Positions 1-5,415 of a DNA stretch of 5,415 bases are shown piece after piece (position 1 is the first letter of the stretch; every line of letters starts with the position of its first letter). Source of the stretch: Opitutales bacterium (GTDB taxonomy: Bacteria > Verrucomicrobiota > Verrucomicrobiae > Opitutales > CAG-312); assembly GCA_017623955.1 (NCBI GenBank), contig JAGAOA010000161.1, forward strand, positions 1-5,415, written 5' to 3'. The notes below the pieces were generated by a model. The model was not told where the DNA came from and did not search any database. It worked only from the letters and a program-made list of their open reading frames with translations. A program made the position numbers and the translations under genes.

Positions 1-194
1 AAAACGGGCTGCCGTTTAACCCGAACGATATGCGCCTGAAAGACCTGCCGACGGACATCAACGGCACGACGGTTGACAACAAACCGGGCAAGCCGTATTT
101 TGCGTCGGAATTTGTTGAATATCTTGAAACAGGGAAGTCCTTAGATTCCGAAGCTAATTTAGCGCGTCATATCAAGCGATTTTTCAAACCTTGA
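1..194 (+). CDS. 3' end of an unrecognised gene (partial)
   Basis: This is an open frame entering from the left edge (first full codon at base 3) and ending at TGA 192-194. It gives 63 residues, starting NGLPFNPNDMRL and ending ARHIKRFFKP. I do not recognise the family, and no catalytic motif, membrane segment or signal is visible; the tail is charged and probably helical. Coding is supported by the frame staying open and by strong third-position bias: I count 28 of 36 codons ending in G or C for bases 3-110. The last 27 codons fall to 8 of 27, which matches the AT-rich genes downstream. The gene ends 50 bases before the response-regulator gene on the same strand. No convincing terminator follows it, so read-through into the operon cannot be excluded. 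Confidence 0.6.
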   Translation, partial: NGLPFNPNDMRLKDLPTDINGTTVDNKPGKPYFASEFVEYLETGKSLDSEANLARHIKRFFKP

Positions 195-214
195 TAACTT
201 ACAAAAAACTTGCG

Positions 215-228
215 TTTTACATGTAAAA
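215..228. promoter_or_regulatory. Perfect 14-base palindrome, possible operator in the operon's leader
   Basis: TTTTACATGTAAAA is its own reverse complement and sits 16 bases before the ATG of the response-regulator gene, in the only intergenic gap of the window. Its position and symmetry suit a dimeric regulator's binding site. A weak promoter candidate overlaps it: TTGCGT at 210-215 and GATATT at 233-238 with a 17-base spacer. That would start transcription close to the ATG itself. A second short inverted repeat, AAAAC/GTTTT around TTGC (205-218), shares the left arm. No poly-T tract follows, so it is not a standard terminator. Chance palindromes are not rare in AT-rich gaps, so the functional call is tentative. 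Confidence 0.35.
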
Positions 229-244
229 AGTCGATATTAGAATA

Positions 245-1441
245 ATGGATTTAAACGAGACATCATTGGGGGCTGATATTGGAAGTAAATCAATTAGAGT
301 GTTGCTAGTAGACGATCAGCCCATCATAGCTGAGGCAATTCGTAGAATGTTAGAATCTGAGAGCGATATATCATTCTTCTATTGTCAAAATCCTTTAGAG
401 GCAATGTCAATGGCAACAGAAGTATCGCCAACTGTTATTTTGCAAGATTTAGTGATGCCCGAAGTAGATGGTTTAACTCTTGTAAAATATTTCAGGGCAA
501 ATCAGTCTACAAAAAATATGCCATTAGTTGTTTTGTCTTCTAAAGAAGATTCTACTACGAAATATAAAGCTTTTGAGAATGGTGCAAACGATTACATGGT
601 AAAGCTGCCCGATAAGTTGGAAGTCTTGGCTAGAATTCGTTATCACTCCAATGCTTACAATGTTTTTTGCGAGCGTAACGAGGCTATGGAAAATTTGCAA
701 AAGAGCCAGCAGCATCTCAAGCAAGAATTAGAACAAGCCGAACAGTATGTAGAAAGTTTATTGCCTTCTAAGTTAGATACTGATGTTTTGCGAGCAGATT
801 GGATATTCAAAAGTTCTACTGAATTGGGTGGAGATTGCTTTGGTTATGAGTGGATTGACGAAGATAATTTCTGTATGTTCTTGTTAGATGTTTGCGGACA
901 TGGCGTTGGTGCTGCATTGTTATCTGTGTCAGTTATGAACGTTTTGCGTTCGCAAAGTTTGGTAGGGGTCGATTTCTTATCGCCTTCGCAAGTACTTTCT
1001 GCATTAAATAATGCCTTTGAAATGGAGAAGCAAAATAACATGTATTTTTCTCTGTGGTATGGAGTTTATAATGTAAAGGAGCGTAAACTTACATACGCAT
1101 CTGGCGGACATCCTCCAGCCATACTGCTTTCAGATAATAGTTCAAAAGAGCTCACAACAAAAGGTATGATTATAGGCGGAATAGCAGATACAACATTTAC
1201 TCAAGCCGAAGTTGATGTTCCTCGAAATTCGCGTTTGTACATCTTTAGTGATGGGGTTTATGAAATTCAACGATACGATACCAAATCTATGATGAGTTTC
1301 GCAGATTTCAAAGCAGAATTAGTTTCGCCCGTGTGTTCGGGAATATCAAAACTAGCATGTATGTTAGATTTTTCAGTGCGAACTCAAAAATCTCAACAAT
1401 TTGCCGACGATTACTCGATGTGTGAAATTATTTTCAAATAA
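245..1441 (+). CDS. Response regulator fused to SpoIIE/RsbU-type PP2C serine phosphatase
   Basis: This 398-residue cytoplasmic protein should be a phosphorylation-controlled Ser/Thr phosphatase acting on an STAS-domain antagonist. The receiver domain spans about residues 17-138: acidic pair D23-D24, phospho-acceptor D68 in LQDLVMPEVDG, S98, and K120 in NDYMVKLPDK. A coiled-coil-like linker covers about 140-172 (many E, Q, L). The PP2C domain of the SpoIIE class covers about 173-398, with metal-ligand candidates D197 (LGGD), D215 (LLDVCGHGVGAALLS), D336 (FSDG) and D388-D389 (FADDYS), plus ASGGHPPA at 285-292. All expected catalytic positions are present, so it should be active. The receiver with its LPDKLEVLARIRYHS end closely resembles that of the diguanylate cyclase WspR, but no GGDEF domain follows. 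ATG 245 fits because the receiver begins about 16 residues later; TAA 224-226 closes the frame upstream. There is no Shine-Dalgarno sequence. The stop is 2 bases before the HATPase gene. The cognate histidine kinase is not in the window. Confidence 0.93.
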   Translation: MDLNETSLGADIGSKSIRVLLVDDQPIIAEAIRRMLESESDISFFYCQNPLEAMSMATEVSPTVILQDLVMPEVDGLTLVKYFRANQSTKNMPLVVLSSKEDSTTKYKAFENGANDYMVKLPDKLEVLARIRYHSNAYNVFCERNEAMENLQKSQQHLKQELEQAEQYVESLLPSKLDTDVLRADWIFKSSTELGGDCFGYEWIDEDNFCMFLLDVCGHGVGAALLSVSVMNVLRSQSLVGVDFLSPSQVLSALNNAFEMEKQNNMYFSLWYGVYNVKERKLTYASGGHPPAILLSDNSSKELTTKGMIIGGIADTTFTQAEVDVPRNSRLYIFSDGVYEIQRYDTKSMMSFADFKAELVSPVCSGISKLACMLDFSVRTQKSQQFADDYSMCEIIFK

Positions 1442-1443
1442 TT

Positions 1444-1854
1444 ATGAATAAAACGTACAGAGCAGAACTAAGCCTTTTGAGCGAAATTGCAAAAGATATC
1501 GAAAACTTTTGTAATGAAAATTCTGTTTCTAGTGCAGATTTATATGCAATTAATTTAGTGGTTGATGAACTCTTTACAAATTCAGTAATGTATGGTTATA
1601 AGGGCAATACTTTGGGATGTGTAAAAGTGGCTTTATCGTGCAATAAAGACGGGGTCAAAATCGTCCTTAGTGATAGTGCTCCTAAATTTAATCCGCTTGC
1701 AGAAGTTGTAGAACCCGATTTTAATTCAAATGTTGATGAGCGTAAAATAGGTGGTCTCGGAGTCTTTTTTGCACGTAAACAAATGGATGAAATCTCGTAT
1801 GAATTTAAAGATTCCCACAATGTAATTACAATGTTTAGAAAGTTTTCAAAATGA
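1444..1854 (+). CDS. RsbW-type HATPase, probable anti-sigma factor or serine kinase
   Basis: This 136-residue single-domain protein of the GHKL/HATPase_c_2 class is the usual length for RsbW/SpoIIAB-like proteins. The N-box is VVDELFTNSVMYGY, with E42 as the likely catalytic base and N46 as the Mg ligand. The next box is D77-SAPKFNP, where alanine stands in place of the commoner glycine. The glycine-rich ATP-lid box is KIGGLGVFFARKQMDE, starting at residue 101. Family members bind ATP, phosphorylate a serine or threonine on an STAS antagonist, and often hold a sigma factor or other target inactive. The gene lies 2 bases after a PP2C phosphatase gene, the classic opposing enzyme, which supports partner switching. 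No STAS antagonist or sigma factor is in the window, so the target is unknown. Its stop overlaps the oppD-like start (ATGA, 1851-1854), suggesting translational coupling to the transporter. There is no visible Shine-Dalgarno sequence. Confidence 0.9.
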   Translation: MNKTYRAELSLLSEIAKDIENFCNENSVSSADLYAINLVVDELFTNSVMYGYKGNTLGCVKVALSCNKDGVKIVLSDSAPKFNPLAEVVEPDFNSNVDERKIGGLGVFFARKQMDEISYEFKDSHNVITMFRKFSK

Positions 1855-2678
1855 GTGTCGAAAATTTGCTAGAAGTAAAAAACCTACAAATAAATTTTGG
1901 TGAGACATGTGCGGTAAAAGGTGTTGATTTTTCAATAGCCGAAAATGATTCTGTTGCAATCGTCGGCGAAAGTGGATCTGGTAAGACTGTATCGGCTATG
2001 AGTTTAACGAAACTTCTTCCACCGCCACCTATTTGCGATGTAAGGGGCGAAATTTTTTATAGGGGCAAAGATATAAATAAGCTTACTTCTTCACAACTCC
2101 GTAAAATAAGGGGCAAAGAAATTGCTCATATTTTCCAAGAGCCATCAACATCATTAAATCCAGTATTTACAGTGGGGTATCAAATAGCAGAAGCTGTAAA
2201 ACTTCATTTTCCAGATGAAAAAGACGTTCGTGGTAAAGTTGTAAAATCGCTTGAATTAGTTGGTATTGCTAATGCGCAAGAGCGATACAATTCATATCCT
2301 CATGAGTTATCTGGAGGAATGCAACAACGTGTTATGATTGCAATGGCTTTGGCGTGTAATCCATCTTTGTTAGTTGCCGATGAACCAACAACTGCGCTCG
2401 ATGTTACAATTCAGAAACAGATAATTGAGTTGTTGAAAGATGTTCGCAATCGAACAGGAATGTCTCTTTTGTTGATAACCCATAATTTTGGTATAATATC
2501 GGAGTTGTGTAAACATGTAATAGTAATGTTTCGTGGAGAGATTGTAGAGAGAGGTTTCAGTAGCGATGTTTTGAATAATCCACAACATCCATATACGAAA
2601 GCCTTGATAAATTGCATTCCACGTTTAAATAATAAATCTCAAAAATTAATGCCTATTGATTATGATAAGCTCAAGTAA
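1851..2678 (+). CDS. oppD: Oligopeptide ABC importer ATPase, OppD/DppD-like
   Basis: This 275-residue ATPase should power peptide import at the inner membrane as one half of an OppD-OppF pair. Visible motifs are Walker A GESGSGKT (39-46), Q-loop [10 protein letters not shown] (Q96), signature LSGGM (153-157), Walker B LLVADE (173-178) with catalytic E178, D-loop ALD (182-184) and switch H211. After H211 stands N (THNFG) where most relatives have D. The peptide-transporter C-terminal motif [10 protein letters not shown] is present. The protein stops about 25 residues after it, whereas well-known OppD proteins run to roughly 320-335 residues with a cysteine-bearing tail. That tail is absent here, with no sign of a frameshift. 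The start overlaps the HATPase stop by 4 bases and the end overlaps the oppF-like gene by 17, so the order D-F-A-B is tightly packed. Peptide specificity is inferred from the family and neighbours; dipeptides or murein peptides are possible. Confidence 0.92.
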   Translation: MSVENLLEVKNLQINFGETCAVKGVDFSIAENDSVAIVGESGSGKTVSAMSLTKLLPPPPICDVRGEIFYRGKDINKLTSSQLRKIRGKEIAHIFQEPSTSLNPVFTVGYQIAEAVKLHFPDEKDVRGKVVKSLELVGIANAQERYNSYPHELSGGMQQRVMIAMALACNPSLLVADEPTTALDVTIQKQIIELLKDVRNRTGMSLLLITHNFGIISELCKHVIVMFRGEIVERGFSSDVLNNPQHPYTKALINCIPRLNNKSQKLMPIDYDKLK

Positions 2679-3465
2679 CGATTATCTTTTAAAAGTAGAA
2701 GGTCTGACGGTCTCGTATGGGCTAGGCGATGGAATTTTCGGTGGTAATAAGAAAACTTTTAATGCCGTAGATGGTGTTTCGTTTTATGTTAAGCGTGGCG
2801 AAATTGCTGGTTTAGTAGGTGAAAGTGGATCAGGTAAAACAACAACGGGCAGAGCTATAATTAGATTAGCTCCAATCTTTTCAGGTAAAATATTTTATGA
2901 TGGAACAGAAATCTCATCGCTTTCCGATAAGGAATTTTTGCCGTTTCGCAAAAAGATTCAGATGATTTTCCAAGATCCTTTTAATTCCTTGAATCCGCGA
3001 ATGACAATTCAAAAAATCATATCAGAGCCGTTAGATATCCACTTTAAACAGATGTCTAAAAGCGATAAATGCGACAGAGTTGCACAACTATTGCAAACAG
3101 TGGGCTTGTCGCCTGATTTTATGAAACGTTATCCGCATGAATTTTCAGGTGGACAACGTCAACGAATTGGTATAGTTAGGGCATTAGCAGTTGAACCGGA
3201 ATTTCTTATATGCGATGAACCTGTAAGTGCTCTCGATGTCTCAGTTCAAGCACAAATTATCAATCTTCTAGAACAGTTGCGTAATGAGTTATCAATAGCA
3301 ATGCTTTTTGTAGCTCACGATATCGCAGTAGTAGAATATTTAAGCGATAGAATTTTTGTTATGACTAATGGTAAAATTGTAGAGCAAGGAAAATCTGAAG
3401 AAATTTGCTCTAATCCACAACATCCATATACAAAAAAATTAATAGATGCTGTCCCAAAATTTTAA
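2662..3465 (+). CDS. oppF: Oligopeptide ABC importer ATPase, OppF/DppF-like
   Basis: This is a 267-residue partner ATPase to the OppD-like protein. Numbered from ATG 2662, the motifs are Walker A GESGSGKT (53-60), Q-loop FQDPFNSLNPR (Q104), signature FSGGQ (161-165), Walker B FLICDE (181-186), D-loop ALD (190-192) and switch H219 in AHD. The [10 protein letters not shown] motif lies almost at the C terminus; the extension that usually follows in OppF is missing. An upstream in-frame TTG at 2656 would add two residues. I prefer ATG 2662, since neither start has a Shine-Dalgarno sequence and ATG is the stronger codon. Translation starts inside the end of the oppD-like gene, so coupling is likely. 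The next gene begins 3 bases after the stop. A run of 21 bases around the NPQHPYT codons is identical to the same spot in the oppD-like gene (see findings). Confidence 0.92.
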   Translation: MISSSNDYLLKVEGLTVSYGLGDGIFGGNKKTFNAVDGVSFYVKRGEIAGLVGESGSGKTTTGRAIIRLAPIFSGKIFYDGTEISSLSDKEFLPFRKKIQMIFQDPFNSLNPRMTIQKIISEPLDIHFKQMSKSDKCDRVAQLLQTVGLSPDFMKRYPHEFSGGQRQRIGIVRALAVEPEFLICDEPVSALDVSVQAQIINLLEQLRNELSIAMLFVAHDIAVVEYLSDRIFVMTNGKIVEQGKSEEICSNPQHPYTKKLIDAVPKF

Positions 3466-3468
3466 CTA

Positions 3469-5118
3469 ATGATGTTTTTTCTAAAAAGAATAGAGCTTAT
3501 TGTCATTGTCGTAATAGGAGTGATTTTAACTTCTTGTACTCCAAGCTCAACGCCTGTCGAAAAAGCTACCAAACAAGGTGTTCTGCTGATGGGTAATTCT
3601 GCCGATCCAGAAAGTTTAGATCCAGCTTTATCAACTGGTATGGGCGAGAGTAAAATTATACGTGCAATATTTGAAGGGCTTGTTCGTGCCGATGATTCAA
3701 CATTAGAAGTTCAACCAGCTATTGCAAAATCTTGGGAAGTGTTAGACGATGGAAAAAAATACATCTTCTATTTAGATGAAAATGCTCGTTGGTCCGATGG
3801 TTCAAAAGTTACTGCAAATGATTTTGTCTTTGCGTGGCGTAGAGCGCTTAGTCCAACTATCGCAGCAGAATACGCTTCGTTGTTGTACGTTATAAAAAAT
3901 GCTAAAGATATAGCGTTGGGGAAAGAAAAAGATATTTCTAAATTGGGCGTAAAAGCGTTAGATAATTATATATTGCAAGTAGAGCTTGAAAATAAATGTT
4001 CATATTTTTTGTCGTTGCTTTATCACAATGTATTCTTTCCGCTCCACGAAAAAACCTTGAGAAAATTTGGTGCCGATAAATTTCCAAATGCTGTTTGGAC
4101 AAAACCTGAAAATATAGTTTCCAATGGAGCATTTGTTTTGACTAAATGGAGTATAAATAGCGTAGTCTCTGTTCGTAGAAATAAATATTATCGTAATCAG
4201 TCCGCAATAAAACTAAATGGAATAGATTTCTTTCCAATATCTAATATGAATACAGAAGACAGAGCATTTAGAGCTGGTCAGTTACATCTGACCGATTCTG
4301 TATGCTCTCATAGAATTGCATCAATAAAAAAAGATACCCCTCAAAATTTTCGTAGCGATAAATGGCTAGGCACATATTATTACGCCTTTAATACTTTGAG
4401 AAAACCGTTTGATGATTTTCGTGTTCGCAAAGCTTTATCATTGGTCATAGATAGGCAAGCAATAATAGATAATTTTTTGAAAGCAAATCAACTTCCTGCC
4501 TTTTCGTTAGTTCCCAACGGATGCGGGGGTATGAATACGTCTGAAAAAATCATAAAGCAACAAAATATATCTTTGGCAAAAAAACTTCTTGTTGAGGCAG
4601 GATATCCAAATGGGAAAGGAATGCCCGTTATAAAAATAACCTATAACGTATCTGAACAACATAAACCTATTGCTGAGGCTATTCAACAAATGTGGAAAAC
4701 TCATTTGGGCGTAGATGCTCAGTTGTATAACTTGTCATGGCCAGCTTACTTGTCTGCCCGTAGAAATAAAGATTTTGATGTTGTTAGAGCTAGTTGGATA
4801 GGTGATTTTGCTGAACCCGAAACATTTCTAGATATGTTCACAAGTTCAAGTGCTCTGAATCATTCATCATGGAAAAATGACAAGTATGACAAATTAATGT
4901 TAAAAGCATCTAATGCAAAATCAAAAGAGCAGAGATTGGAATATTTGTCGAAAGCAGAAGAGATTTTGATAGAATCTTCACCTATAATCCCATTGTATTT
5001 CTATTCTAGGGTGTATCAAATATTGCCTAGTGTAAAGAATTGGAGAGAAAATCTTTTAGATTATCGCGATTACAAAGGCGTCTACTTGGAATCAGATGTA
5101 AAGGGGGTTAAGAAATGA
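3469..5118 (+). CDS. oppA: Oligopeptide-binding lipoprotein, OppA/MppA-like (SBP family 5)
   Basis: This 549-residue solute-binding protein, close to the length of E. coli OppA, should capture peptides in the periplasm and deliver them to the permeases. The N terminus has a short basic stretch (K6, R7), a hydrophobic core at about 10-20, and lipobox LTSC with C23 as the lipidated cysteine. This means it is membrane-anchored, unlike the soluble E. coli OppA. Family hallmarks include ADPESLDPALSTG, IFEGLVRAD, ARWSDGSKVTANDFVFAWRR, the central DFRVRKALSLVIDRQAI, and a late ligand-site region around W443 and D446 (SWIGDFAEPETFLDMF) followed by HSSWKNDKYDKLM. A second ATG lies at the next codon (3472), so the start is uncertain by one residue. 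No Shine-Dalgarno sequence is seen. The gene is 3 bases after the oppF-like gene and overlaps the oppB-like start by ATGA (5115-5118). The exact ligand cannot be read; oligopeptides or murein tripeptide are the likely choices. Confidence 0.93.
   Translation: MMFFLKRIELIVIVVIGVILTSCTPSSTPVEKATKQGVLLMGNSADPESLDPALSTGMGESKIIRAIFEGLVRADDSTLEVQPAIAKSWEVLDDGKKYIFYLDENARWSDGSKVTANDFVFAWRRALSPTIAAEYASLLYVIKNAKDIALGKEKDISKLGVKALDNYILQVELENKCSYFLSLLYHNVFFPLHEKTLRKFGADKFPNAVWTKPENIVSNGAFVLTKWSINSVVSVRRNKYYRNQSAIKLNGIDFFPISNMNTEDRAFRAGQLHLTDSVCSHRIASIKKDTPQNFRSDKWLGTYYYAFNTLRKPFDDFRVRKALSLVIDRQAIIDNFLKANQLPAFSLVPNGCGGMNTSEKIIKQQNISLAKKLLVEAGYPNGKGMPVIKITYNVSEQHKPIAEAIQQMWKTHLGVDAQLYNLSWPAYLSARRNKDFDVVRASWIGDFAEPETFLDMFTSSSALNHSSWKNDKYDKLMLKASNAKSKEQRLEYLSKAEEILIESSPIIPLYFYSRVYQILPSVKNWRENLLDYRDYKGVYLESDVKGVKK
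5101..5107 (+). promoter_or_regulatory. Ribosome binding site of the oppB-like gene
   Basis: AAGGGGG lies 7 bases before ATG 5115, inside the end of the oppA-like gene. It is the only clear purine-rich Shine-Dalgarno-like element before any start in this window. It fixes the start of the permease, which also agrees with the family's N terminus. Confidence 0.55.
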
Positions 5119-5415
5119 GATATTTTATTAAACGCTTATTAGAGTCTATTCCTGTATTTTTATTCATCGTTACAGTTGTGTGGGCTATGGTTAGGTTTGT
5201 TCCTGGAGGACTTTTGATAGCGAGCGTCCAGCTAGTAAAGAAACAATAGCAGCGTTAAATGCTCATTATGGATTAGATAAACCATTGCATATACAATATT
5301 GTAATTTCTTAAAAAATTTAGCTAAAGGAGATTTGGGTCCGTCATATAAATATAATGGATGGCGTGTTAGTGAAATTCTAGCAGAAAAGGCAGTGGTATC
5401 GTTACAACTCGGTAG
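5115..5415 (+). pseudogene. oppB: Oligopeptide ABC importer permease, OppB-like; frameshifted and cut by the window edge
   Basis: This is the start of an inner-membrane permease that would form the peptide channel with OppC. From ATG 5115 the frame reads MRYFIKRLLESIP, then a first membrane segment (about residues 12-29, hydrophobic with W23) and RFVPGG. It then runs out of the family pattern and stops at TAG 5247-5249 (44 residues). From 5213 another frame resumes the OppB pattern without a stop to the edge: FDSERPASKETIAALN, HYGLDKPL, KGDLGPSYKYNGWRVSEIL and VVSLQLG. The two parts join perfectly as PGG-P-F-DSER if one base, probably a C in a CCT codon, is restored at about 5211. So one base has been lost, either in the organism or by a sequencing or assembly error. 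The rest of the gene, and presumably oppC, lie beyond the window. The start overlaps oppA by 4 bases and has a good ribosome binding site. Family identity is firm; the functional state is not. Confidence 0.88.

Noticed and set aside
221..226. ATG-TAA start-stop pair inside the palindrome, in frame with the response regulator
   Set aside because: It follows from the palindrome's own letters, has no ribosome binding site, and could regulate only if transcription starts well upstream; nothing supports that.
195..244. Rho-independent terminator for the upstream gene
   Set aside because: The possible stems are only 5-7 base pairs of mostly A-T, and no T-run follows either one.
1444..1854. Histidine kinase partner for the response regulator
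   Set aside because: The HATPase protein has no dimerisation/histidine-phosphotransfer segment or sensor domain. At 136 residues it is an RsbW-type stand-alone ATPase, so it is not the kinase that phosphorylates D68.
2370..2617. Two overlapping minus-strand open frames of about 70 codons
   Set aside because: They lie opposite the conserved Walker B and switch-region codons of the oppD-like gene, have no family resemblance, and are antisense shadows. The same holds for minus-strand frames at 524-724, 844-1041, 1596-1820, 3938-4132 and 4507-4704.
5209..5218. Programmed -1 frameshifting in oppB as the main explanation
   Set aside because: A CTT TTG is not an X XXY YYZ slippery site, and no strong downstream stem or pseudoknot is evident by eye. 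Loss of one C is simpler, although the recoding option is left open in the findings.

Overview
The window is a compact, moderately AT-rich bacterial segment with every gene on the + strand. It reads as one transcription unit: neighbouring genes are 2-3 bases apart or overlap by 4-17 bases. No RNA gene, insertion sequence or CRISPR array is visible. The genes look like those of a Gram-negative, didermal bacterium: a lipoprotein-type OppA and an OppB start that matches the proteobacterial type. Most start codons lack a Shine-Dalgarno sequence, which happens in several phyla. The protein style recalls Verrucomicrobiota (Opitutae-like) or a similar lineage, but this is an impression from memory, not a search result.

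Layout: (1) bases 1-194, the last 63 codons of an unrecognised gene whose codon use changes sharply part-way along. (2) A 50-base gap (195-244) holding a perfect 14-base palindrome. (3) A signalling pair: a response regulator fused to a SpoIIE/RsbU-type PP2C phosphatase (245-1441), then an RsbW-type HATPase protein (1444-1854). (4) An oligopeptide ABC importer: oppD-like ATPase (1851-2678), oppF-like ATPase (2662-3465), lipoprotein oppA-like binding protein (3469-5118) and the start of an oppB-like permease (from 5115), which is frameshifted at about 5211 and then cut by the window edge.

How the parts may work together: the phosphatase and the HATPase kinase are the two enzymes of a partner-switching circuit, in which an STAS antagonist (not in the window) would be phosphorylated by one and dephosphorylated by the other. 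The HATPase gene overlaps the first transporter gene by ATGA, so the switch and the importer are probably expressed together. A plausible but unproven reading is that peptide uptake and the regulatory switch belong to one physiological response. The observations most worth checking are the oppB frameshift, the coupling of a partner switch to an Opp operon, the WspR-like receiver on a phosphatase, and the codon-use break in the upstream gene.
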